Shown here piece after piece: positions 24,150-32,121 of a DNA stretch of 32,939 bases; position 1 is the first letter of the stretch, and each line of letters opens with the position of its first letter. The notes under the pieces were generated by a model that made no database searches, had not been told where the DNA came from, and saw nothing but the letters and a program-made list of their open reading frames with translations. Source of the stretch: Bacteroidales bacterium UBA6117 (lineage in GTDB: Bacteria > Bacteroidota > Bacteroidia > Bacteroidales > VadinHA17); NCBI GenBank assembly GCA_002428385.1, contig DIWB01000001.1, forward strand, positions 1-32,939. Reading direction: 5' to 3'. A program made the translations under genes and the position numbers.

Positions 24150-24893
24150 TCAGTAAAGCGTTTTGGTTGTTTTCCTCCAGTATCTGATAAGAATATAGCC
24201 AAACAGCATTCCGCCCAGATGTGCTGCATGTGCTATGTTGCTTCCGGGCTGGGTAACAGCCATATAAAGTTCGATGGCGCCGTAACCCAGTACGAAATAC
24301 TTGGCCTTGATCGGGATCGGAGGGAAAAGGAGCATCAGCTGGGTGTTGGGGAAAAGGACACCGAAAGCGAGAAGCACACCGAAGATAGCTCCGGAGGCGC
24401 CAACCGTCGGTACGTTCATTATTATCTGGAGATTCCTCATCGTGACATCGGCATACTGCTTTCCCTCGTTCAGTACTGCTGCTCCGTCAGCCAGGACAAG
24501 CTGAAGCTGGTCAGGACTGATTGTATTAATTACTTTGTGGTATTGTACAGCAATAACTGACTCGTGAACCAGCGCCGCGCCAAGTCCGCATACCATGTAA
24601 TAAATGAAAAACCTTTTGGGCCCCCACACGTTCTCCAGAATACCTCCGAACATATAAAGGGCGAACATGTTGAAGAAAAGGTGCCAGATACCGGCATGCA
24701 TGAACATGTGAGTCAGGATCTGGACGGGCCTGAACATCTCCGATTTTGGGAAGTAAAGCCCCAGAACAGAGGTGAGATCGTAGCCAAGGACACTTTGCGC
24801 CGTCCAGGTGATGACAAGCAAAAGGACATTTATTATGATGAGGTTCTTTACAACCGGTGGCAATGCCGAGAACCCTCTGCCGTATCCGTTCAT
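24150..24893 (-). CDS. Rhomboid family intramembrane serine protease
   Basis: The 247-residue protein has an intact rhomboid site: Ser167 in GASGAIFG, His225 in AHLGGMLFG, and HLFFNMFALY in TM2. A polar insert at about 110-155 (between HESVIAVQYHK and ADVTMRNL) lies between two membrane segments and is longer than in minimal rhomboids, so it may recognise substrate. It is followed after 4 bases by a second rhomboid, so the pair is translationally close and may act together. A consensus promoter lies immediately upstream, so the pair can be transcribed independently of mutL 108 bases further upstream. Confidence 0.93.
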   Translation of the reverse strand: MNGYGRGFSALPPVVKNLIIINVLLLVITWTAQSVLGYDLTSVLGLYFPKSEMFRPVQILTHMFMHAGIWHLFFNMFALYMFGGILENVWGPKRFFIYYMVCGLGAALVHESVIAVQYHKVINTISPDQLQLVLADGAAVLNEGKQYADVTMRNLQIIMNVPTVGASGAIFGVLLAFGVLFPNTQLMLLFPPIPIKAKYFVLGYGAIELYMAVTQPGSNIAHAAHLGGMLFGYILIRYWRKTTKTLY

Positions 24894-24920
24894 TAAGCTG
24901 TTTTTAATTCAATAATGGGT

Positions 24921-24951
24921 CAAAGATACTATTATCAATTTATCCGGCAAA
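24921..24951 (-). promoter_or_regulatory. Rhomboid-pair promoter (exact Bacteroidota consensus)
   Basis: On the minus strand TTTG (24948-24951), a 19-base spacer and TATCTTTG (24921-24928) match TTTG-N19-TAnnTTTG with no mismatch. The predicted leader before the ATG at 24893 is only about 20 bases. Confidence 0.78.
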
Positions 24952-25001
24952 AAAGGTAATCTTCAGTTCAGGCTATGCCTGTCAGTTGCCGGTGAGCAGG
25001 C

Positions 25002-26795
25002 TTATTTCAGCCTCCTGTCGATCTCATCAAGCGTCAGGATGTTGATCACTGGTTTCCCCTTTGGCGAATAGTTGGGAGACTTGCACATGAAAAGAGCATC
25101 AAAGAGATCCTCCATTTCGTTTTTCATAAGCGGCTTGCCGTACGGAATTGCTGAAGCCCCGGCCATGGCAGATGCAACTTTCTCCCTCGCGCCTGCCGAA
25201 GGATCCGACTGGGTACTCTTATACTCTTCGAGGAGGATCTCGATCATCATTCCGGGATCGTCGCCAACGCCGGAGGGTTTTCCGGTTACCGAAACAATAT
25301 TTCCCTCCTGTAACTCAAAAGCAAAACCAAGCAGGCGCAGATCATCTTCAATTTCCCTCAGGATCAGAATGTCTGACGGATCGAGCGTGATGTCGACAGG
25401 AAACAGCTGGGCCTGGCTAAGGCTTCTGTTGCTTTCAAGGTTCCCGAGGAACTGTTCGAACAGGATCCTTTCGTGTGCTCTTTTCTGATCGATGATCATC
25501 AGTCCCGATTTTACAGGGCAGATAATATATTTGTTCTTTATCTGGAACAACTTCCTGTCGGTAACCATCCTTTCACTTTCCTGATCTTCCCTTTCATGTC
25601 CGCCGTATAGTTTCTGCCAGCCTGCAGTATTTTCCCTTTCAAATCTTTCTATCAGCCTGTTCTGATCCGATGGCCGGTCATTGCCGGCAAAGGGATCATA
25701 ACGCGGGTTGATTTCGATGGGAGGAGGTTCAGGTATGTCCCTGAATGACGATCTCACCGGAATATCGACAAGTCCTTCGCCCTTGAAATCGAGCGATGGC
25801 ACTATATTGAATCTTCCCAGCGCTTCCTTTACCGAAGCCATGAGTATCTGCCATATTGCCCTTTCATCCTCGAACTTGATCTCGGTTTTGGTGGGATGTA
25901 TGTTTATATCAATCGATGCAGGATCGACGTCCATGAAAATGAAATACGAAGGGATGGCCTCGGGAGGAAGGATATTCTGGTAGGCTTCAATAACCGCCTT
26001 ATGGAAATAAGGATGTTTCATGAACCTGTTATTGACGAAAAAGAACTGTTCGCCGTAGGTTCTTCGCGCATTCTCGGGTTTCCCTATAAAGCCGCTGATG
26101 GTTATGAGCGTCGTGGTCGTGTCGAGTGTGATGAGGTCATTGTTTATCTGGCGTCCGAACACACCGATGATCCTCTGCCGTGAATTGCCCTGGGGAAGAT
26201 TGTAGATATCACTGTCGTTATGAATCAGTGAGAACCTGATTCCGGGGTGGGCGATAACTATTTTCTGGAACTCGTTGATTATATGCCTCATTTCGGCGTT
26301 ATCCGATTTGAGGAATTTTCTCCTGGCGGGGATATTGAAAAACAGGTTCTTGACCGAGAAGTTCGATCCGGCTGCGCAGCTGCATGGCTCCTGGGCTTCG
26401 ACTTTCGATCCGTTTATTACCAGCAGGGTACCCGATTCATCTTCTTCTTTTCTTGTGCGAAGTTCAACCATGGCAACAGCCGCAATTGAGGCCAGCGCTT
26501 CGCCCCTGAAACCTTTTGTGGTTATCGCGAAAAGGTCGTGAGCCGTGGTTATTTTCGATGTGGCATGTCTTTCAAAAGCCAGGCGCGCATCAGTCTCCGA
26601 CATACCGGTACCGTTGTCAATCACCTGAATCAGAGTCCTCCCTGAGTCCTTTATTATGACATCAATGTTCCGGGCCCCTGAATCGACCGAATTCTCCATC
26701 AACTCCTTCACCACCGACGCGGGTCTCTGGATAACTTCTCCTGCGGCAATCTGATTTGCGACCGAATCGGGCAACAGCTTGATAATGTCGGGCAT
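25002..26795 (-). CDS. mutL: DNA mismatch repair protein MutL
   Basis: The 597-residue protein has a complete GHKL ATPase N-terminus: ELMENSVDSGA at 31-41, DNGTGM at 60-65 and TKGFRGEAL at 93-101. A linker (about 335-410) and a dimerisation domain follow. MutL links mismatch recognition by MutS to strand removal. In the C-terminal domain the position of the endonuclease motif reads DQKRAHERILFE (436-447), where the canonical form is DQHA-x2-E-x4-E. The CPHGRP position reads SPKGKP (577-582). The metal-binding His and Cys are therefore missing, and this protein is probably not a nicking endonuclease. It diverges from an exported EEP gene, with a palindromic promoter region between them. Confidence 0.96.
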   Translation of the reverse strand: MPDIIKLLPDSVANQIAAGEVIQRPASVVKELMENSVDSGARNIDVIIKDSGRTLIQVIDNGTGMSETDARLAFERHATSKITTAHDLFAITTKGFRGEALASIAAVAMVELRTRKEEDESGTLLVINGSKVEAQEPCSCAAGSNFSVKNLFFNIPARRKFLKSDNAEMRHIINEFQKIVIAHPGIRFSLIHNDSDIYNLPQGNSRQRIIGVFGRQINNDLITLDTTTTLITISGFIGKPENARRTYGEQFFFVNNRFMKHPYFHKAVIEAYQNILPPEAIPSYFIFMDVDPASIDINIHPTKTEIKFEDERAIWQILMASVKEALGRFNIVPSLDFKGEGLVDIPVRSSFRDIPEPPPIEINPRYDPFAGNDRPSDQNRLIERFERENTAGWQKLYGGHEREDQESERMVTDRKLFQIKNKYIICPVKSGLMIIDQKRAHERILFEQFLGNLESNRSLSQAQLFPVDITLDPSDILILREIEDDLRLLGFAFELQEGNIVSVTGKPSGVGDDPGMMIEILLEEYKSTQSDPSAGAREKVASAMAGASAIPYGKPLMKNEMEDLFDALFMCKSPNYSPKGKPVINILTLDEIDRRLK

Positions 26796-26883
26796 CGAAA
26801 AGCTTAATCTTCTAACTGTGATTACTGATATGCATGGAAAACAGGCTCAGAAGGTGAATTTTCATCCGCCGTTCCAGCCTGAT

Positions 26884-26902
26884 GCAAATATAGTATATTT
26901 GC
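26884..26902. promoter_or_regulatory. Palindromic divergent -7 region between mutL and the EEP gene
   Basis: GCAAATATA-G-TATATTTGC is a perfect 19-base palindrome that places TATATTTG, a -7 match, on both strands. It could serve mutL (leader about 80 bases) and the rightward gene, or be an operator. No -33 TTTG was found at 19 bases on either side. A second rightward -7 match, TATTTTTG, lies at 26952-26959. Confidence 0.45.
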
Positions 26903-26992
26903 AATATTGCATTCTCACAGGGGAATTCACATTATCAATGATCCGTTTTATTATTTTTGTAACAGATGCCAGGCATCTCATTAATTTCTGAT

Positions 26993-27859
26993 ATGAAGAA
27001 ACTATACTTCCCTGCCGCCATTATCCTTCTGCTTCTCCTTCCGGAATGCAAAAGGAAACATGATGCTGACACCCTGAAAGTAATGACTTTCAACATCAGG
27101 TACGACAATCCCCGGGACAGTATCAATGCATGGCCCAACAGGGCTTCGTTCCTTTGCAGGTTTCTGAACGATGAGGAACCCGACCTGTTAGGAATGCAGG
27201 AGGTGCTGAATCACCAGTATGAATATATTGATTCAGCGCTAACCGGCTACAGCTCCGTTGGAGTTGGGAGGAGCGACGGAGCAAAACGTGGTGAGATGAA
27301 TCCCGTTTTCTTCAGGAAGGACAGGTTTGACCTCATAAGGTCGAAGACTTTCTGGCTTTCCGATTCTCCGTCAGTGGCCGGATCACAGGCATGGGGAGCA
27401 AACCTGCCGCGGATCGTGACCTGGGTGGAATTGTCTGAAAAAACAACTTTAAAACATTTTTATTTCTTTAACACGCATTTTGCCCACGACTCCGACTCCG
27501 CCAGGATAATGAGTTCGGGATTGCTGCTGAACCAGGTAGACAGCATTACCGCCGATTTCCCTTTCGTGATAACCGGCGACCTGAACATGCGAATCTCAAG
27601 CAAGGGATATGAAATGCTTACCGGGCCGTTCGAGAGTGTTCCGCTTCTTGCAGACACCTATGCCGTTACAGAAAAAAGACCGGTCGGACCGGCTTACACG
27701 TTCAACGGCTTTTCCGACAGCATCTCGTCGGGCAGGATCGACTATATCTTTGTGCGAAACGGGATGAAAGTTCTGGATCACAGGACTTTCATAAAAAAAG
27801 AGCATGGGATTTATATTTCCGACCACTGGCCGGTAATGTCAACAGTGTCGATCAGGTGA
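26993..27859 (+). CDS. Exported endonuclease/exonuclease/phosphatase (EEP) family protein
   Basis: I chose the ATG at 26993 (MKKLYFPAAII), giving 288 residues with a clear hydrophobic export signal; the ATG at 26966 adds nine residues before it. Cys19 in LLLPEC may be lipidated, although Glu at -1 is unusual. The EEP residues are complete: Asn34 (TFNIRYDN), Glu70 (GMQEVL), His162 (NTHFAH), GDLN at 195-198, RIDYIF at 248-253 and SDHWP at 276-280. The opening VMTFNIRYDNPRD with WPNR resembles secreted EEP proteins of Bacteroidota that occur with carbohydrate or phosphodiester degradation genes. The substrate is unknown. It differs from the other EEP gene in lacking multiple membrane segments. 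Confidence 0.88.
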   Translation: MKKLYFPAAIILLLLLPECKRKHDADTLKVMTFNIRYDNPRDSINAWPNRASFLCRFLNDEEPDLLGMQEVLNHQYEYIDSALTGYSSVGVGRSDGAKRGEMNPVFFRKDRFDLIRSKTFWLSDSPSVAGSQAWGANLPRIVTWVELSEKTTLKHFYFFNTHFAHDSDSARIMSSGLLLNQVDSITADFPFVITGDLNMRISSKGYEMLTGPFESVPLLADTYAVTEKRPVGPAYTFNGFSDSISSGRIDYIFVRNGMKVLDHRTFIKKEHGIYISDHWPVMSTVSIR

Positions 27860-27955
27860 CAGACCCTGAATCCGAAGGTAACCTTGATTTTTCGCATCTA
27901 AAAGAACAGGGATCTAAATTTTCTTTTTAATTTTATAAGGAATAATAAAAAGAAC

Positions 27956-28496
27956 ATGAGAACAGAAGGCAGACGCACAAGCGATAATGTTGAAGACCGC
28001 AGAGGGATGAGCTCGGGAGGCAAAATGGCAGTAGGAGGAGGTATATGTCGACCTTGCATTTTTTGACGACCTGAAGGCCAATCTTGGAGTAAACGGCGAT
28101 TTTGCCATAGCCTATGTGCTTGCACATGAAGTCGGGCATCATGTCCAGAACCTCCTTGGAATACTCGGCGATGTTAACAATCAGAGATCAGGGATGAGCG
28201 AGGTGAACGCGAACAGACTCCTTGTGCGGCTTGAGCTTCAGGCCGACTTCCTGGCCGGTATGTGGGCGCATTATGACCAGAAGATGTTCAACTCACTTGA
28301 AGCAGGGGATATTGAGGAAGCTATGAATGCAGCCGCCTCTGTAGGTGATGACGTGCTGATGAAAAAATACCAGGGAAGGGTTGTCCCGGATGCATTCACC
28401 CATGGCACTGCCGCCCAGCGTAAGGACTGGTTCCGCAGAGGCTACACAACCGGCGACTTCGATCAGGGGGATACATTCAATGCAAATATTAACTGA
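27956..28496 (+). pseudogene. Neutral zinc metallopeptidase (YpfJ/KPN_02809 family) with internal deletion and frameshift
   Basis: The first part (27956-28045) encodes MRTEGRRTSDNVEDRRGMSS and a glycine-rich stretch, the standard start of the YpfJ family. At 28042-28046 the homology jumps into another frame, continuing YVDLAFFDDLKANLG, the zinc site HEVGHHVQNLLG, VRLELQADFLAGMWAH and RVVPDAFTHGTAAQRKDWF to the normal end at 28496. About 110-120 residues that should follow the glycine stretch, including the membrane segment and the CGAG...GPFYCP region, are missing. The upstream frame meets a stop at 28064-28066. The two halves read GGTATA and TATGTC across the join, sharing TAT, as expected for a deletion between tiny repeats. 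A GTG at 28116 could start a fragment with the zinc site only. An assembly error is an alternative. Confidence 0.82.
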
Positions 28497-28518
28497 ACGG
28501 CAAAGATTCCATTATTGT

Positions 28519-28551
28519 AAAGGCAGGACTATGAGGTTTCTGCCTTTTTTC
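28519..28551 (+). terminator. Terminator after the metallopeptidase pseudogene
   Basis: AAAGGCAG (28519-28526) pairs with CTGCCTTT (28540-28547), followed by more T residues to 28550. This is a compact intrinsic terminator 22 bases after the stop codon. Confidence 0.75.
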
Positions 28552-28582
28552 ATCCGTATATAATTTATTTTAAAGGTCGGAT

Positions 28583-28642
28583 GGAACCGCACATGATTGA
28601 ATTATATTCATTATTGTTTGTGTTTTCAATCATGTGGGTTTC
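28583..28642. repeat. Long hairpin between convergent genes
   Basis: CACATGATTGAA (28590-28601) pairs exactly with TTCAATCATGTG (28625-28636) across a 23-base loop. Allowing one bulged G, the stem extends outward by up to six more pairs (GGAACC with GGTTTC, one of them a G-U pair). It lies between the pseudogene terminator and the stop of the leftward TIGR01777 gene. It may end leftward transcription, but no clear T run follows on that strand. Confidence 0.5.
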
Positions 28643-28697
28643 TTAAGTAATAAAATACTGTTAATTATTTAACAGGGAAGTGATTTGAACAACAAAT

Positions 28698-29294
28698 TCA
28701 CAGAAGGCTTCCCAATGCGCTTCTTAGGTCGGGATATTTGAATTTCGCCGGCAGCGCCATCCTCTGAAGGGCTCCACTGCTCTTCGACAATACAATGCCT
28801 GTTCTTAGAATGACAGTCCTGATGCCCAGACTCTCAATGTTTCCGGCTGCCTCTTCCCATCTCCGGCAAACCTCACCGGTGAAATCAGTTCCGGGATCAT
28901 CTGTTTCAGCCAATATCCGTTCAGAGGTTCCGGATCCATAGTAACCCGTCGCTGAGGCTGAAATAAAAGCTTCCGGCCTTTTACCGGTTTCCTTCAGTTT
29001 GTCCAGGATAAGTCTGGCTGATTTGATGCGGCTGTCGAGAATTTCCTTTTTCCTCTTTATAGTCCATCTGCTGTCACCAGGCCCTGCTCCGGCAAGATGT
29101 ATAATATAATCTGCCACGGAAATCGCTTCCGGATCGATCACTCCTGAATCCGGATCCCATTTGTAAACCCTGAAGCCTGCATCATTAATTGGTCTACGGC
29201 TTAAAAGTGAAACATCATACCCGCTCTCCTGCAGCCTGTTGCTGAGGTGTCTGCCGATCAGGCCGGTACCGCCGGTTATCAGTATGTTCTTCAT
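28698..29294 (-). CDS. TIGR01777-family NAD-dependent epimerase/dehydratase-like protein, internally deleted
   Basis: Residues 1-178 are a normal TIGR01777 start: the nucleotide-binding GGTGLIG (8-14), HLAGAG, RWTIKRKKEILDSRI, and SATGYYGS (114-121) with the likely catalytic Tyr. After GALQRMALPAKF the protein runs straight into KYPDLRSALGSLL, which is the usual extreme C-terminus of the family (GFxFKYPDLxxALxxLL). Full-length members have about 300 residues and this one has 198, so about 100 residues of the substrate-binding half, including the usual WMSWIHIDD region, are absent. The reading frame is kept. The join falls near 28740-28748, at AAATTC. Activity is doubtful, and it may be a decaying gene. 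Its neighbour across the gap shows the same kind of loss. Confidence 0.8.
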   Translation of the reverse strand: MKNILITGGTGLIGRHLSNRLQESGYDVSLLSRRPINDAGFRVYKWDPDSGVIDPEAISVADYIIHLAGAGPGDSRWTIKRKKEILDSRIKSARLILDKLKETGKRPEAFISASATGYYGSGTSERILAETDDPGTDFTGEVCRRWEEAAGNIESLGIRTVILRTGIVLSKSSGALQRMALPAKFKYPDLRSALGSLL

Positions 29295-29506
29295 AGGCTT
29301 TCAATAGCGCAGACAATTATAATTGAATTTCGGGGGGAAAATGATTTTAGATATCCTAAAATATTTAAATAATATCTTTTGAATCAGAATCTGATCTGAT
29401 TTCGTCCTGAAAGTATCCCTTTCCGTCGGGAAATATTCCCGTTACTTCCATTTAATTTTTCGTGGCGGCATTCGCCGGTTACTTTTACACCAAAAGAATA
29501 TCAACC
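29295..29506. other. Divergent intergenic region before the efflux operon
   Basis: This gap separates the leftward TIGR01777 gene from the TolC-like gene. It contains CGGGAA-ATA-TTCCCG (29427-29441), a small perfect hairpin or operator-like site, and TACTTTTA at 29480-29487, a one-mismatch -7 element about 20 bases before the start codon. No regulator gene lies next to it. No other structure was seen. Confidence 0.4.
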
Positions 29507-30817
29507 ATGAAAAATGGAATAATGATTTTTGGCGTATTCTTTCTCCTGACATCCGCACTTCAGGCCCAGCAGGACAGTGTCTGGACACTGGAAGAATGTA
29601 TCACCCATGCCCTGGAGAAGAATATCCAGGTGAGAAAGGGGGAACTCTCGAATGAGAGGTACCATTATTATGCCGATCAATCCAGAGCCCAGCGGTTTCC
29701 TTCGGTAAATGCTTCGCTGACTCAGAATTACAACTGGAGCAAGGCGTCCGGCGGCTCGGGGTACAACGGAATGAACGGTTCAAACGTGTCGATGAATTCA
29801 TCGGTAACCGTTTTCAACGGATCGAGGCTGACGAACCAGATTAAACAGGCTGAGCTTGATATTCAGGCAGGGCAGTATTCGCTCGAGACCATAAGGGAAT
29901 CGATAAGCCTCAGTATTATGAATGCCTATCTCCAGGTGCTCTATGCCGGTGAACAGGTGAGGAACACCGAAAGGCAGATTGAGTCAACCACGGGTCAGGT
30001 TGAGCTGGCTGCGGAAAGGATGGCCATCAGGCTTATCTCACAGGCCGACTATGCCCAGGTGAGGTCGCAGCTTGCAAATGAAAAGCTCAATCTGGTTAAT
30101 GCACTCAGCCAGCTTGCAATCGCAAGGGTGAACCTTGAACAGCTTATGGAACTTCCTGTAAGCGATGATTTCGAGATTGCTTTTCCTGATCCGGAAGAGA
30201 TGGTTAACCAGAACCGGAACCCTGATGTGGCTGAAGTATATATGACTGCACTGGGAATCAAGCCCCAGGTAAAGAATGCTGAGATAAACAAGGAAATAGC
30301 AGCCCTGGATGAAAAGATAGCCAGAGCCGCATACTTTCCTGTCCTGTCGGCCAGCGCAGGAGCCGGCACCAGTTATTCGAGCATGATGACCGATCCTTAT
30401 TTCGATCAGATCAACAACGGGATTACGCCTTCGCTCGGTCTCTCTCTATCCATTCCGATATATCAGAGGAAGCAGGTCAGGACCGGTGTTGCCGTCGCTC
30501 AGCTGGGTTACCAGGATGCAGGGCTGAGTGAGTTGAACACCCGTAATGAACTGAGGAAAAGCATTGAACAGGCCTGCCTTGATGTAGTTTCCGCTCAGGC
30601 CGATTATGAGGCAAGCGTTGAGAACTACCAGGCAACAAGCGAGTCGGCCGTTCTCTCCGATGAGAAGTTCAGGCAGGGAATAATCAACTCGGTCGATTAC
30701 CTTGTATCCAAAACGAACCTAATCCTGGCCGAGAGCAACCTGCTGCAGTCAAAGTATAATATGATATTCAGCTATAAGGTTCTCGATTTCTATTCAGGCA
30801 TTCCATTGACATTCTAA
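29507..30817 (+). CDS. TolC-family outer membrane efflux protein
   Basis: I chose the ATG at 29507 because it begins a clean signal peptide (MKNGIMIFGVFFLLTSALQA, then QQ); an upstream GTG at 29462 would bury it. The mature protein, about 416 residues, has the OEP pattern: WTLEECITHALEKNIQV at the start, long helical coiled coils in two repeats (about 140-215 and 335-400), and a Ser/Asn-rich beta segment ASLTQNYNWSKASGG. It should form the trimeric outer-membrane exit channel of a tripartite pump. The adaptor gene follows after 22 bases and the ABC ATPase after that, so it is the first gene of an efflux operon of the MacAB-TolC type. Confidence 0.92.
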   Translation: MKNGIMIFGVFFLLTSALQAQQDSVWTLEECITHALEKNIQVRKGELSNERYHYYADQSRAQRFPSVNASLTQNYNWSKASGGSGYNGMNGSNVSMNSSVTVFNGSRLTNQIKQAELDIQAGQYSLETIRESISLSIMNAYLQVLYAGEQVRNTERQIESTTGQVELAAERMAIRLISQADYAQVRSQLANEKLNLVNALSQLAIARVNLEQLMELPVSDDFEIAFPDPEEMVNQNRNPDVAEVYMTALGIKPQVKNAEINKEIAALDEKIARAAYFPVLSASAGAGTSYSSMMTDPYFDQINNGITPSLGLSLSIPIYQRKQVRTGVAVAQLGYQDAGLSELNTRNELRKSIEQACLDVVSAQADYEASVENYQATSESAVLSDEKFRQGIINSVDYLVSKTNLILAESNLLQSKYNMIFSYKVLDFYSGIPLTF

Positions 30818-30839
30818 AAATCTCAAAATACTTAAAACA

Positions 30840-32084
30840 ATGAAAAAGAAGGCATTGATAATCGTCGGCCTGATAGCGGCGGCTCTGATCGTTCTGGCAG
30901 TGTTCAGGCCATTCAAAGAGAAGACGGCCGAATTCACTTTTGAAACGGTGAAGGTAGCAAAGGGAGATATTACAAACACAGTCACTTCGACCGGTACGCT
31001 CGAGGCTATAACCACTGTGGAGGTTGGTACACAGGTGTCGGGGATAATTGAACATGTATATGTCGATTTCAACGACAATGTAAAACAGGGACAGGTTCTT
31101 GCCAGGCTTGACGAGACACCCCTGAGGGCACAGGTCGAACAAAGCCAGGCATCGGTTGACCAGGCAAGGGCACAGCTCGATTTTCAGGAAGCTACTTATA
31201 ACAGGATGAAGGCTCTTTATGAAAAGAACCTTATTGCCCAGGCCGATTATGACCAGGCTGTTTATAACTACCAGAACTCAAAGGCGTCACTTAACAATGC
31301 AAAATCGGCATTCGACCGGGCAAAGGTAAACCTTGCCTATGCCACCATATATTCGCCGATCGACGGTGTGGTGCTGAACAGGGCTATTGAGGAAGGTCAG
31401 ACTGTGGCTGCAAGTTTCAATACACCCGAAATGTTCACAATCGCCAACGACCTTACCCGGATGGAGGTGCAGGCCAGCGTCGATGAAGCTGACATAGGAC
31501 AGGTTAAATTAGGACAGCGAGTACAGTTTACAGTTGACTCATATCCCGATGAGAAGTTTGAAGGTTCGGTGTCGCAGGTAAGGCTGAAGCCTGTCACAAC
31601 AAACAACGTGGTGACCTACGTGGTGATATTCAGCGCACCGAATCCCGATAAAAAGCTTATGCCGGGAATGACGGCAAGCGCCACTATCTTCATAGATGAG
31701 AAACACAACACTCTGGTACTTTCAGGCAAGGCCGTACGTTTCACTCCCGATTCGGAATACCTGATGAAAATGATGAAGGAGGCCATGAAGAACGGTCCCG
31801 CTGAAGGAATGCCTGCAGGAATGACCGGAGGCTCAATACCGGAAAGCATGCCTCAGCCCGGATCATTACCGGAGCTTCCCGAAGGAGTCAGGACAGTGTG
31901 GGTGAAAAACTCAGACAACAGTTTGAAGCCGGTGATCATACAACTGGGGATACAGAACGGTTCGAATGTCGAGGTACTTTCAGGTTTGAATGAAGGAGAT
32001 GAGGTTGTCGTGGCGATGACCGATCCGCTGAAGAAATCAACCACAAGCAGGGCCGGCGGTCCGGGAGGCCCGATGCCGTTCTAG
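30840..32084 (+). CDS. Periplasmic adaptor (MacA/HlyD-like membrane fusion protein)
   Basis: The 414-residue protein has an N-terminal membrane anchor (residues 5-23) and then the adaptor fold. A split lipoyl domain (TSTGTLEAITTVEVGTQVSG, and later YSPIDGVVLNRAIEEGQTV) flanks a helical hairpin (about 98-155, rich in Q, A and Y). A beta-barrel domain with DIGQVKLGQRVQF and GMTASATI follows, then a membrane-proximal domain. A Met/Gly/Pro-rich insert (PAEGMPAGMTGGSIPESMPQ and onward) lies near 320-345, and the C-terminus is GGPGGPMPF. It connects the ABC transporter to the TolC-like channel. Gene order and sequence fit MacA better than an RND adaptor. Confidence 0.92.
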   Translation: MKKKALIIVGLIAAALIVLAVFRPFKEKTAEFTFETVKVAKGDITNTVTSTGTLEAITTVEVGTQVSGIIEHVYVDFNDNVKQGQVLARLDETPLRAQVEQSQASVDQARAQLDFQEATYNRMKALYEKNLIAQADYDQAVYNYQNSKASLNNAKSAFDRAKVNLAYATIYSPIDGVVLNRAIEEGQTVAASFNTPEMFTIANDLTRMEVQASVDEADIGQVKLGQRVQFTVDSYPDEKFEGSVSQVRLKPVTTNNVVTYVVIFSAPNPDKKLMPGMTASATIFIDEKHNTLVLSGKAVRFTPDSEYLMKMMKEAMKNGPAEGMPAGMTGGSIPESMPQPGSLPELPEGVRTVWVKNSDNSLKPVIIQLGIQNGSNVEVLSGLNEGDEVVVAMTDPLKKSTTSRAGGPGGPMPF

Positions 32085-32121
32085 CCATAGCGGCCGGGGC
32101 AAAACCATAAATCAGAATGTC

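Noticed and set aside
24146..24229. Longer start for the second rhomboid gene (ATG at 24229)
   Set aside because: It would overlap the preceding rhomboid gene by 80 bases and add a non-conserved leader; the ATG at 24145 gives a normal N-terminus and a 4-base gap.
27956..28496. Programmed ribosomal frameshift in the YpfJ-family gene
   Set aside because: No slippery heptamer is seen at the join, and about 110-120 conserved residues are missing, which frameshifting cannot explain.
29462..29506. Upstream GTG start for the TolC-like protein
   Set aside because: It would place 15 extra residues before a textbook signal peptide that starts at the ATG at 29507.
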